From contig CAZOMV010000007.1 in the NCBI GenBank assembly GCA_964580995.1, forward strand, positions 26,386 through 90,385: a stretch of 64,000 nt of DNA, written 5' to 3'. The translations under genes and the position numbers were made by a program. Positions within the stretch are counted from its first letter, which is position 1; each line of letters opens with the position of its first letter. Below the pieces are notes generated by a model. It made no database searches. It was not told the origin of the DNA and saw nothing but the letters and a program-made list of their open reading frames with translations. Below, piece after piece: positions 36,783-45,761 of the stretch. This stretch comes from JAKJEP01 sp964580995 (GTDB lineage Bacteria > Planctomycetota > Phycisphaerae > Sedimentisphaerales > SM23-30).

Positions 36783-37590
36783 CTCACCATCCTCTCTGCC
36801 ATCCCTTTCTTCACAGGCCCCGCCGGGGCCGTAAGTTTCTTAGCCGGAGGCGCAAGCCTCCGGACCACGAACATCCACCCCCACCCCAGCCCCGAAGGGG
36901 CGAAAGTTTCAACCACAGGCAATACATCACCTGGTAACTCACGACCCTTTTGGGTCCGATTGGTTCGTCCCGCTATCCATCGGGTCGCTGGCGCAATACC
37001 TTGCCATCTATGTATACTATAACACATAACATAATATCGCCCGCTACTCAATTCACGCAAGCCCCCAACTTTATGTTGGGGGTTCAAATCCACCGTCCAT
37101 GTCCCGCCTCTCGTTTTCGTTAAAAAGCAGGAATCCAGAGTTTTATTCACCCCCGTATTGTCTGACGCAGCGACTAACAGGAGCGCCAACTTGCCAACCA
37201 GGCTCGCGGCGTAGTGGTGCAGGCTAGCCTGCCATTCCCGTTCTGAGTTCAACCTTCAGGTTGTCTTTCTTCTTGTTCGGAATCCAACCTGTAACCATTC
37301 TTGCTAATTCGTACCTTTTTCTTGCCGATAACGGATAACTATCATGTAATTCGGAATCCATAACTCGTAATTTCTTATACGGGAATCCATCTTCCATTTA
37401 TTTTTTTATCGGCGTTTATCGGCGGATAATATTCTTTCTATTCCCGTCACCATTAATATATTCTCTTTCCTCCGTACCCCTCGGTGCCCTCTGTGGTAAA
37501 ATATATTTTCTTCTCTTCGCACCTCCGCACCCCGGCGGGATGCCTTCTCGTGTATCTCCCCCACCGCCTTTTCCAATCGTTCCACATCCC
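36783..37590. other. Intergenic region with dense hairpin cluster and dispersed repeats
   Basis: A minus-strand open frame here (36779-37252) is made of hairpins, not of recognisable protein, so it is not called. The cluster's perfect stems and their positions are listed under the cluster entry. The right part (about 37440-37590) carries a dispersed repeat family (CCCCTCGGTGCCCTCTGTGG, then CTTCGCACCTCCGCACCC). Confidence 0.6.
36816..37263. repeat. Cluster of short perfect hairpins
   Basis: Visible perfect inverted repeats: GGCCCCGCCGGGGCC (36816-36830); CCGGAGGCGCAAGCCTCCGG (36844-36863); GCCCCGAAGGGGC (36889-36901); GACCCTTTTGGGTC (36943-36956); CCCCCAAC/GTTGGGGG with a 5-base loop (37062-37082); GCAGGCTAGCCTGC (37219-37232); CAACCTTCAGGTTG (37250-37263). 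A weaker CCCG/CGGG stem is at 36969-36984. Each has a different sequence, so they are not copies of one repeat. Confidence 0.75.
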
Positions 37591-39390
37591 TCATTGTTCC
37601 TTTGCACCATTTTCCTGCAAAAGTTTAATTATTTCATTACTCTCGTTATATATTTTTGCTTTTTGTAAAGGAGTGAATCCATTGTTATCGCGTGCATTAA
37701 GATCGATATCCTTGCCCAAAGTAACAAGCAGCTTCACTAGTTCATAGGAATTCTCATTAGTATAGTTCAAAACCACATGAATCGGCGCGTCACCTTCACG
37801 GTCTTTTGCATTTACATTGGCATTTTTAAGCAGAAGTATTTTGGTAATCTCTACATTTGCCATTTCAATCGCCAGATGCAAAGGGGTATCACCATTATAA
37901 CCTTGGGCATTAACATCCGCTCCTTTGTCGATAAGGAGCGTGGCTATGGCTGTTTGATTTTCCAATGCTTGCCCTTCTGTCAATTTCCCGCCGTATATAA
38001 ATGGAAGTGGGTTTAATACCCACAATAAAGGAGTCTGGTTATTATAGTTATCTCTTGGATCTATGTCAGCTCCACTATTCAAAATAATCTCAACCAGTTC
38101 TGTCTTACCAGTTTGCACTGCATATAAGAGAGGAGTGTACCCGGACGTATCTGGTGCGTTGATATCAACTCCACGTTTAACAATATCCTTGACTTGATCA
38201 ACATCCTTTTTAAGTAACGCGGTTTGTAAATCATCTGAGAAATTATATTTTGGGGTCGGTACAATACTTTTGGGCAATCCTGTTTTTCCCCAATCCTCCT
38301 TTACCAGCCAGCCCATACCGGCAGTTCCAACATATTTTTCCGGCCATTTACGATATTCTTTATTTTTCAAATCAAAAAGAACCATATTCCAGGGTGGTCC
38401 CGGGCGATACGCCGGAGAATGGAAAAAAGAGAGAAAGGTTCTGTCATGGCTTACTACTAAAGGCACAATTTCGTTCTCCACGCTCGTAAATTCTTTTGTC
38501 TCACAATACACTGCTTCCCGCTTGCTGCCGTCGGATTTACATCGCCATAATTGCGTGGTGCCTACCCGGAAATAAATGAAATCATCAGCCCCCCATACCG
38601 CCATGGATCCCTCCGTGATTTCCGTTATTTTTTCCGTGTTGAGATCCACCTTAACGATTTTTTCATTTTGCCGACTGCAATCCTGAGACAGCAATAAACC
38701 ACGGTTTTTATCATAATCTGCAAAAAAATAACTTCCCCAGGATTTAACCTCTGTTTTTTGGGTATTGAAATCAAAAACCTGGATTAGGGAACCAGGTATA
38801 TAAACTTTTCGATTCTCAGCATCAACGGCCCAATATTCACCCAGTATGGCAGAACTGATGCTTCTTGTTTCTGGAGGAAGTTCGGGTTTCCACTCCATAA
38901 TAAAAGTTTCCAACCCCAAGGTCCCATCCGTTTTTGGATTTCTTTTCAGTACGGTAAACCACACAAGAGTATTTGATGCAAAAGCATGTCCGGAAAAGTA
39001 CGCTTCCTCTTTTGGAAACCCAAATTCTTCGGCAGCTATCTGTCGCAAACAATGGGCTTCACCGTCAAATTCCAGAATTTTATCCCTGGCACACATATAA
39101 AAACCAGATCCATCCGGACGAACGGCAAATTCCACACCAAATATAGGTGTCTGATTTCCAAAAAAATTATCACCATATCGAAAAGCTTGATCCAGAGAAG
39201 GGTACATATATTTTATTTCTGGATCATAGGTCAGAAATAGCGAGTGCCTGCGGAATAGCGATACTTCTTTAAATAGGGAGCTGGAAATATCCTTTGCTGC
39301 TGTTGTTGGCGCAACCTCCCCATTCATCGAACCAATAACTACTGCGAATAAACAAACCATGCCGATCGCCGTTATGAACAAGTTTTTCAT
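37591..39390 (-). CDS. Secreted protein with beta-propeller-like N-terminus and ankyrin repeats
   Basis: The 599-residue product has an N-terminal signal (LFITAIGMVCLFAVVIG). Residues ~40-370 look like propeller blades (KILEFDGEAHCLRQI, NRKVYIPGSLIQVFDF, NEKIVKVDLNTEKITEI, MVLFDLKNKEYRKWPEKYVG). The C-terminal ~200 residues hold about five ankyrin repeats (DTSGYTPLLYAVQTGKTELVEIILNSGADID, GDTPLHLAIEMANVEITKILL, NGFTPLQKAKIYNESNEIIK). Both modules are protein-interaction folds. A role in host or cell-surface interaction, or sensing, is possible. No catalytic residues were seen. Confidence 0.75.
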   Translation of the reverse strand: MKNLFITAIGMVCLFAVVIGSMNGEVAPTTAAKDISSSLFKEVSLFRRHSLFLTYDPEIKYMYPSLDQAFRYGDNFFGNQTPIFGVEFAVRPDGSGFYMCARDKILEFDGEAHCLRQIAAEEFGFPKEEAYFSGHAFASNTLVWFTVLKRNPKTDGTLGLETFIMEWKPELPPETRSISSAILGEYWAVDAENRKVYIPGSLIQVFDFNTQKTEVKSWGSYFFADYDKNRGLLLSQDCSRQNEKIVKVDLNTEKITEITEGSMAVWGADDFIYFRVGTTQLWRCKSDGSKREAVYCETKEFTSVENEIVPLVVSHDRTFLSFFHSPAYRPGPPWNMVLFDLKNKEYRKWPEKYVGTAGMGWLVKEDWGKTGLPKSIVPTPKYNFSDDLQTALLKKDVDQVKDIVKRGVDINAPDTSGYTPLLYAVQTGKTELVEIILNSGADIDPRDNYNNQTPLLWVLNPLPFIYGGKLTEGQALENQTAIATLLIDKGADVNAQGYNGDTPLHLAIEMANVEITKILLLKNANVNAKDREGDAPIHVVLNYTNENSYELVKLLVTLGKDIDLNARDNNGFTPLQKAKIYNESNEIIKLLQENGAKEQ

Positions 39391-39630
39391 TATCTCACCT
39401 CTTAACCCGTTATGTGCCTCTTATCGCACAAGCTTTTCCCATTTATTTATACCATGTCTGCGTATTGCGAATTGCGTAACCACCGTCATTAAACAAGTAC
39501 CATATAACACACCTGATCCTTACCTGCCGCCCCCATTCTACCTTCCCCCCTCAAACCCCGCCAGCCAATTCCCCACCCAACTTCTTACCCAGCCTCCTCA
39601 TCCGTACCGCATCCCTTCCATCCCTTATTT

Positions 39631-39763
39631 TTCTGCCTGCTTATGAATCGCCGTTACTTACAAATTCCTTTTTCATGAAATGTTACAGTTTGTTTTGAAC
39701 ATTCATTTTCTAGTGCTTTGTATTTGTTTAGAATTTAGAAATTAGTGCTTAGAATTTGTTTGC
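39631..39763. repeat. Degenerate ~133-bp direct repeat, copy 1
   Basis: This copy shares TTCTGC(C/T)TGCTTATGAAT, TTTGTTTAGAATTTAGA and other segments with copy 2 at 39869-40002 (offset about 238 bases). Confidence 0.65.
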
Positions 39764-39868
39764 ACCCAACCGCCCCGACTCCACTTCCCCTCCCAAATAC
39801 AACCAAAACCCTAACTCCTTATCTAACAATAATTTAATCCGTACTACAATCCTTCATCTTCTTGTTTT

Positions 39869-40002
39869 TTCTGCTTGCTTATGAATGGATGTTACTGATA
39901 AACTCCTTGTTCGCAAGATGTTGCAGTTTGTTTTAAAAATTCAATATTTGCCGATTTTGAATTTGTTTAGAATTTAGAGTTTAGAATTTAGGATTTGGTT
40001 GC
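39869..40002. repeat. Degenerate ~134-bp direct repeat, copy 2
   Basis: This is the second copy of the AT-rich direct repeat. It is diverged from copy 1 by many substitutions. Confidence 0.65.
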
Positions 40003-40814
40003 GGCCCAGGGCCGCGCCAAGCCATCCGTGTAATCCATGGTTGGTTTCTTTCCATTATCCCGCTCCCTCAATTATACCCCATATTTCTTAAATGTCAAAT
40101 ATAATTTTTATTTTGTTTATATAATAACATAATTTTTTCTTCTTCCTCTTATTACTCGTAATTTGTAATTCGTAATTTCCCCCATTCCGCCCCCGTACCG
40201 CTGGCTTCAAGTCGGCCTCTTCTCTTCCCCCCTTGGCGCCTTTGCGTCTTGGCGGGACACCTTCGGACTCTCTCCCTTTCTCGCCCACCCCGCAGCGCCC
40301 AGCGGAAGCGTCATATTGCCTTCCATCCCGCGTCGTATTCGCCGTAGGCCGTGCCTACCCCCTTCCCTGCCTTCGTTATCTTTTGTTCAAATTTCCCCTC
40401 TTCACTGATAACTAATAACCAATAACTGATAACTATTTTTTGCCACGTGTAAATACCATTCACTTTTACCTATGCTTTACTCAGGTTCTCACCTGTCTTA
40501 CCCATGTTTTATATCATTTTCTTCATCTTTTATTATACTTTCTTCAACATTTACCAACTCAACTTAACCGTTACAAATTACCAAATTTCTTACCCATCTT
40601 ACCAAAAATCTTACCCAACCGTTACAATCGTTATAATCGCTACTTTATTATCGGGCTATCGATTTCCAAGTAAAATAAAGACTTACAGCCATTTTTTCGT
40701 GTCCCTTTGATTTTACCCCATTACCCTGCTTTTCTGCTCTCTTGCAATCTCGACCAAATACGATACAATACACTCCCAGTATAATTTTTAAGGCCTTTTT
40801 GTGAAAGTATTTAT

Positions 40815-42614
40815 ATGAACTTCGGTCTGCGCCGCGATAAAAAGGACTCCCGCCTGCTCCCCCACAGCTCCACCATGCACACCTTCCTCGACGGCCTGCA
40901 CTGGACCTGCCTCAGCGGCTACCACACCCGCCTCTTTTTCGACCAAACCATTAAATGGCAAGACCTTACAAACCATCCCCACGCCCGCCTCATCAAAGAA
41001 AACCCGCTCCGCCGCATCTTTCAGATAACCATCGACCAGCTCGAACTTTACGTCAAAATATACCAGCCCCAAAATATCCGCGACCGCCTCAAATGGTCTT
41101 TCCGCCCCTGGCCCAGCCAGACCGAATTCTACAACCTCCAACTCGCCCAGGCCCGCTCCCTTTCCGTATCTAAGCCTATTGCATGGGCTTACGGCTATTA
41201 CCACTACCAACCCATCGCCATCCTCATCACTGAATCCATCGGCCCCAGCTCCTCCCTCGAAAATATGCTATGGGACGATCAACTCCCCGCCGATCAACTG
41301 GACTATGCCCTCTCCGCAGCCGCAAGTATTGTCGCCAAAATGCATTGCGCCGGGATCCTCAACCACGACCTGCACGCCGGCAATATCCTTCTGGCCCCCG
41401 ACCACTCCAGCGCCGCCGCTAAATTCCGTCCCTATATGATGGACCTCCAAAAAATCGCCACCGAACAGCGCTCCGGCCACGCCTCCGCCGACCCCTGGCT
41501 TGCCGCCCGCCAAAAAAATCTCGCCAAACTATTTGCCGGTCTGCGTTTGCGCACCACCCCCCCGCAGCAGGAAATGTTCATTCGCGCCTACCTCCGTGCC
41601 ATCCAGCCCCATCGCAACTGGACCGAATACGAAATCAAAAAATACCTGGCCCAGGCCCACACCCTAGCCGACCGGCACCTCCAATATATCTGGGCCAAGC
41701 ATGACCGCCGGTCTCTGCGCAACTCCCGCTATGCCTGCAAGATACAACTTTCCCGCAGCCAGTTTGCCCATATCTTCCTCCAGCACAAACATCCACCGGC
41801 CTGGTCCGCCGCCGCCCAGCACCGCTTCACACCCCAGCAATGGTCCGCCGCCCTAGCCGATACCGACTCCCTCCTTCAGCCCGGCGAATTCCTCAAACAA
41901 GGCCATCGCAATACCGTTATGGCCAAAGAACTTACCGTCGGCCCCCATAAACTGGCCGTCGTCATCAAACACTCCCGCCTATCCCAAGGCTTCCGCGGTT
42001 TCATCCAGTCGCTTTACCGGTCCCGCGCCACCCGCCAATGGTTCCGGGCTTATATGCTCATCTCCCGCGACATCCCCACCGCCTGGCCCCTGGCTGCCAT
42101 CGACCGGGAACATCACCTCCTCCTCAAAGACAGCATCCTCATCTGCGAAAAAATCCCCAATAGCTGCAACCTCAGACAATTCATCCTCGACGGCAATCTC
42201 GATAAACTCTTATACCGCAAACGGATAGAGTTGGCTGAACAAACCGGCTCCTTACTCGCCCAACTCCAGCGCCAAGGCCTGCGCCACCGCGATTGCAAGG
42301 CCACCAATATCCTGGTTCTGCTCCAACCCGACCAACCCAACCAATCCCCCTCTTTCCGGCTGTTCCTGGTAGATCTGGATGGCCTGCGCGCCAAGCTGCC
42401 CTTTGAAATCTGGCCCAGCCATGAAGCCCTCATCCGGCTGGCCGCCTCTACCCTTTCCCTGCCGGGCTTGACGATTCGAGATATGATTCGGGTATTTCAT
42501 AAATATCTGAAAATAACAGGCTTACCAGAATATAATAACCGCCTGTCCCGCCGCCGCCTCTGGAAACAATTATCCCTAAGCGCCATGCAAAAGGCCAAAA
42601 ACCAAAAACCATAA
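40815..42614 (+). CDS. Tandem two-domain lipopolysaccharide-kinase-like protein
   Basis: The 599-residue protein holds two complete kinase-like halves of the WaaP/InaA (Kdo/heptose kinase) type. The first half has an ATP-binding lysine region (LYVKIYQ, Lys81), the catalytic loop HDLHAGNILL (residues 184-193) and a metal-binding Asp210 in MMDLQKI. The second has VVIKHSR, HRDCKATNILV (about residues 491-501) and FLVDLDGLRAK (about 516-526). Both keep the catalytic Asp, so both may be active. It starts the envelope operon and is followed closely by a GT9 glycosyltransferase. It probably phosphorylates core lipopolysaccharide sugars. The ribosome site is weak. Confidence 0.82.
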   Translation: MNFGLRRDKKDSRLLPHSSTMHTFLDGLHWTCLSGYHTRLFFDQTIKWQDLTNHPHARLIKENPLRRIFQITIDQLELYVKIYQPQNIRDRLKWSFRPWPSQTEFYNLQLAQARSLSVSKPIAWAYGYYHYQPIAILITESIGPSSSLENMLWDDQLPADQLDYALSAAASIVAKMHCAGILNHDLHAGNILLAPDHSSAAAKFRPYMMDLQKIATEQRSGHASADPWLAARQKNLAKLFAGLRLRTTPPQQEMFIRAYLRAIQPHRNWTEYEIKKYLAQAHTLADRHLQYIWAKHDRRSLRNSRYACKIQLSRSQFAHIFLQHKHPPAWSAAAQHRFTPQQWSAALADTDSLLQPGEFLKQGHRNTVMAKELTVGPHKLAVVIKHSRLSQGFRGFIQSLYRSRATRQWFRAYMLISRDIPTAWPLAAIDREHHLLLKDSILICEKIPNSCNLRQFILDGNLDKLLYRKRIELAEQTGSLLAQLQRQGLRHRDCKATNILVLLQPDQPNQSPSFRLFLVDLDGLRAKLPFEIWPSHEALIRLAASTLSLPGLTIRDMIRVFHKYLKITGLPEYNNRLSRRRLWKQLSLSAMQKAKNQKP

Positions 42615-42625
42615 GAGGTTTTTTC

Positions 42626-43699
42626 GTGCCTGAGTCCTTAAAAGACAGAAACTTCTCCAATATTCTCATCATCAAACCCAGCAGTCTGGGCGACGTCGTC
42701 CGCTGCCTCCCGATCCTGGCCGCCCTGCGTCAGCGTTACCCCCAAGCCCATATAAGCTGGCTGGTCCGGCCCGACTGCGCCGCCATCCTGACCCACATCC
42801 CCGAACTGGACGAAATCATCGAATTCGACCGCAAAAAATTCGGAAAAATGGCCGCCAGTTTCTCAGCCCTCCGCGATTTCATCACCTTTTTACGGCACTT
42901 ACGCCGAAAAAAATTCGATCTCATTCTCGATCTCCAGGGCCTCTTTCGCAGCGGTTTCCTCGCCTTTGCATCTGGCGCCCCAATCCGGATCGGTTTCGCC
43001 CACGCCCGCGAATTGGCCCCCTTGTTCTATACCCACCGGATTAAAATACCTCAAGAGCGGGAACACGTGGTCATAAGCAACTGGCGTTTCATGGATTATC
43101 TCGGCCTCGGCCAGCTCGAAAATCGCTACCCGTTGCCCGTCGATCCCGCCGCCGCCCAATCCGCTCAACTTATCTTCCGGGAAAACGGTCTGCCCCCTGA
43201 CCACCCCTATATCGTTATGCTCATCGGCGGTACCGAACCGCGGAAACGCTGGCCCGCAAAATCTTTCGCCGACCTTGCCCAATCGATCCAAATAAAGTAT
43301 GATATCCCCTCGATTCTGCTTGGGGCAGGATCCGAGGAACTGGCCATTGCCAACCAAATTATTGATTTGTCGAAAGTTAAGATCCTTAATCTGGTCAGCC
43401 GGACCAGCTTGCAGCAGTTGATCGCCATCGTGAAAAAGGCCCGGCTGGTGGTGGGCAACGATTCCGGCCCTTTGCATGTGGCCGCCGCCGCCGAAGTTCC
43501 GGTGATCGGCTTATACGGCCCGACCAACCCCGCTGTAGTCGGACCTTATGGCCATCTGTCTGATGTGATCCAGGCAGGCGATTCTCATCCCGGAACGGTC
43601 CGTTACAGCTATGAGCCGCAGCACCGGATCGAAAACATTACCGTCCAGCAGGTGCTGGACAAAATCACGCAAAAACTGAAAGCCATTACTGAAAAATAA
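42626..43699 (+). CDS. Glycosyltransferase family 9 (heptosyltransferase-like)
   Basis: The GTG at 42626 has AAGAGG upstream and follows the kinase gene by 11 bases. The 357-residue protein has the GT9 pattern: ILIIKPSSLGDVVRCLPILAALRQRYP, DLILDLQGLFRSGFLA, MLIGGTEPRKRWPAKSFADLAQ, NDSGPLHVAAAAEVPVIGLYGPTNP. GT9 enzymes transfer heptose to the lipopolysaccharide core (WaaC/WaaF/WaaQ). No signal peptide is present; it works at the cytoplasmic face. It is co-transcribed with the kinase. Confidence 0.92.
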   Translation: MPESLKDRNFSNILIIKPSSLGDVVRCLPILAALRQRYPQAHISWLVRPDCAAILTHIPELDEIIEFDRKKFGKMAASFSALRDFITFLRHLRRKKFDLILDLQGLFRSGFLAFASGAPIRIGFAHARELAPLFYTHRIKIPQEREHVVISNWRFMDYLGLGQLENRYPLPVDPAAAQSAQLIFRENGLPPDHPYIVMLIGGTEPRKRWPAKSFADLAQSIQIKYDIPSILLGAGSEELAIANQIIDLSKVKILNLVSRTSLQQLIAIVKKARLVVGNDSGPLHVAAAAEVPVIGLYGPTNPAVVGPYGHLSDVIQAGDSHPGTVRYSYEPQHRIENITVQQVLDKITQKLKAITEK

Positions 43700-43701
43700 C
43701 A

Positions 43702-44289
43702 GTGTTTTCCATAAAAAACATCATAAAAAAGACCGAAAACTTTATTGTTTATCGAGTTCTTCACATCGATGATACCCCTCATCGCATTGCGCTGGGCATC
43801 GGCCTGGGTTTTTTCGTCGCCTGGACCCCGACCATCGGTTTTCAGATGGCGATTGTGCTGCTATTGGCGACCATTTTTAAGGCCAACCGGATTGTAGGGC
43901 TGCCGATTATCTGGCTCTCGAATCCCTTAACCATCGCGCCGGTTTATTTTCCCAACTACTGGATCGGCCACAAACTGCTTTCCCTCTTCGGGCAGCGCCC
44001 GGAAATGACCTATGCCCAACTGAAAGAAATTTTCTCCACTCTGCACGGCCCGGGGTATATTGTCCACCATTTTTGGGAGGCGGAAACCTGGCGAAATCTC
44101 TGGCAAATCATACTGGAATTTCTCAATATCAGTCTGGACCTTTGGGTGGGCAGTATCCTGGTCGGCGGTTTTCTGGGGGTACTATTCTATACTATTACCT
44201 ATAAACTCATTGTCTGGTATCGAACCCACCATCCGCGCGGACGGCGGTTCATGCTGAAATTGCAGCGAAAGAAACAAACACAGGAATGA
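43702..44289 (+). CDS. DUF2062 membrane protein
   Basis: The 195-residue protein begins at a GTG only 2 bases after the GT9 stop. It has a DUF2062 pattern (TPHRIALGIGLGFFVAWTPTIGFQMAIVLLLATIFKANR, IIWLSNPLTIAPVYFPNYWIG) with three or four transmembrane segments, and a basic C-terminal tail. DUF2062 proteins often accompany envelope glycosyltransferases; the function is unproven. Its end overlaps the following gene by 4 bases (ATGA). Confidence 0.85.
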   Translation: MFSIKNIIKKTENFIVYRVLHIDDTPHRIALGIGLGFFVAWTPTIGFQMAIVLLLATIFKANRIVGLPIIWLSNPLTIAPVYFPNYWIGHKLLSLFGQRPEMTYAQLKEIFSTLHGPGYIVHHFWEAETWRNLWQIILEFLNISLDLWVGSILVGGFLGVLFYTITYKLIVWYRTHHPRGRRFMLKLQRKKQTQE

Positions 44290-45740
44290 ACCCTCCCGAA
44301 AATATTCAACCCGATAAAAATGCCAAACCGGTGGCCTCCCTGGACTACCATCATCCCCTGGAAAAATGGCTTCGCCATGACTGGCTGCGCTGGATCCTGC
44401 GAAAACTGACCGCCGATCGGCCCGGTTCCGCCCAGCCGCATCTGGAACGGGCCTTGCGAACCTATGCCGATCCCCAGGCCCCGCTGTCCGAAAAAATGCT
44501 GTACTGGCCCATCCATATGGCATTGGACCGGATGCGCGGTTCGCTTACCCCCCAGCAGCTCCGGGGCAAGCTGGCCGGCCACCCCCCGACCTTGCGCGGG
44601 ATCATCGCCACTACCCGCAGCGTCGCCCATTTCGGCCTGACCACCCCCCAGCGATGGCTCCATCCGCTCTTTGTGGTCTGGAATTTTACCAATCGCTGCA
44701 ACCTGCGCTGCAATCATTGTTATCAAAATTCCACCAACCAGGCGGCCGACGGCGAGTTGACCCTGGAACAAAAACTGCAACTGGTCGATCAATTCGGCAA
44801 ACATTACATCCCAATGGTCGCTCTGGCCGGCGGGGAACCGACCCTGAGCAGCGACCTGGAACCGGTCCTGGCCCGCTGCCGGGAATACGGCATTCACACC
44901 ACCATCGCCACGCATGGCGGACTCCTCACACCCGAACGCTGCCGCCGGCTGGCCGATCAGGGTCTGCGGTATGTCGAAGTCTCGCTGGACTCGATTCATC
45001 CCGAGGTCCACGACCGCTTCCGCGGGGTACCGGGCATGTGGCAGCAATCGATTGAAGGAATTAAAAATGTAATCGCCACCGACGGCCTGCGGGCCGGCAT
45101 TGCCATGTGCGTCCATCAGGACAACTTTAACGAAGTGGAACCGATGATCGAACTGGCCGTCAAGCTGGGGGTAAGCTGTTTCGCCCATTTCAATTTCATC
45201 CCTGTCGGCCGGGGCAAGGAGATGGCCGCCAAAGACCTCACGCCCCATCAGCGGGAAGAACTTCTCCATCTCCTCCACCACTGGATGCAGAAAAAAACCA
45301 TCGGCATCATCAGCACCGCCCCCCAGTTCGGCCGGATTTCCCTGGCCAATGCTGACGAAGAGGGGATTATCTCATGCAGTCATGCCGGCAATGGTCCGGG
45401 CACCAAGGCCCGGGTGGTCGCCAAATACCTGGGCGGCTGCGGCGCCGGCCGCACCTATGCCTGTCTCCAGCCCAACGGCGATGTCACCCCTTGTGTCTAT
45501 ATGCCCAACCGGATCATGGGGAACGTCAAAGAAAAATCCTTCAGCGAAATTTTCCAGCAAAGCCCCTGGTGGGATCTGTTCTGCAACCGCCAGGAACGCG
45601 AAGGCAGTTGCGCCACCTGTGACTACCGCAACTTCTGCGGCGGCTGCCGCGCCCGCGCCGACGCCTATTTCGGCCGCATCGACGAAGCCGACCCCGGCTG
45701 CCTGGCCAATCTGGAAGACTGGAAACGTATCACCGGCTAA
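44286..45740 (+). CDS. Radical SAM / SPASM-domain protein
   Basis: The 484-residue protein has the radical-SAM cluster CNLRCNHC (Cys138, Cys142, Cys145) and GGEPTLS, plus a C-terminal SPASM-like cysteine cluster (CGAGRTYACLQPNGDVTPCVYMPNRIMGN ... CATCDYRNFCGGCRARADAYF). The SPASM cysteines suggest auxiliary 4Fe-4S clusters, as in peptide-modifying maturases. A ~125-residue N-terminal extension precedes the radical SAM core. It overlaps the DUF2062 gene (ATGA), so it is the last gene of the envelope operon. No short precursor peptide gene was seen next to it. The substrate is unknown. It converges on gcvPB. Confidence 0.88.
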   Translation: MNPPENIQPDKNAKPVASLDYHHPLEKWLRHDWLRWILRKLTADRPGSAQPHLERALRTYADPQAPLSEKMLYWPIHMALDRMRGSLTPQQLRGKLAGHPPTLRGIIATTRSVAHFGLTTPQRWLHPLFVVWNFTNRCNLRCNHCYQNSTNQAADGELTLEQKLQLVDQFGKHYIPMVALAGGEPTLSSDLEPVLARCREYGIHTTIATHGGLLTPERCRRLADQGLRYVEVSLDSIHPEVHDRFRGVPGMWQQSIEGIKNVIATDGLRAGIAMCVHQDNFNEVEPMIELAVKLGVSCFAHFNFIPVGRGKEMAAKDLTPHQREELLHLLHHWMQKKTIGIISTAPQFGRISLANADEEGIISCSHAGNGPGTKARVVAKYLGGCGAGRTYACLQPNGDVTPCVYMPNRIMGNVKEKSFSEIFQQSPWWDLFCNRQEREGSCATCDYRNFCGGCRARADAYFGRIDEADPGCLANLEDWKRITG

Positions 45741-45761
45741 GGCCTCAAAATTACGATGCCG

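Larger units (their letters stand above)
39391..40814. other. Long AT-rich intergenic region with direct repeats
   Basis: About 1.4 kb without a supported gene. It contains a degenerate direct repeat (39631-39763 and 39869-40002; see the repeat entries) and several dispersed repeats: one of the form GCGCCTTTGCGTCTTGGCGG near 40240, a CCGTGTAATCCATGGTT segment near 40026, and repetitive 'taactcgtaatttg' and 'aactaataaccaataactg' motifs. Short frames here look like noise. Confidence 0.6.

Noticed and set aside
36779..37252. 157-codon minus-strand open frame
   Set aside because: It runs through the hairpin cluster and its translation has no family resemblance; the open frame is explained by GC-rich inverted repeats. 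Not listed as a gene.
37406..37594. Small minus-strand frames rich in Arg/Glu/Gly (RRGAEVRRE-like)
   Set aside because: They are translations of a dispersed intergenic repeat, not genes.
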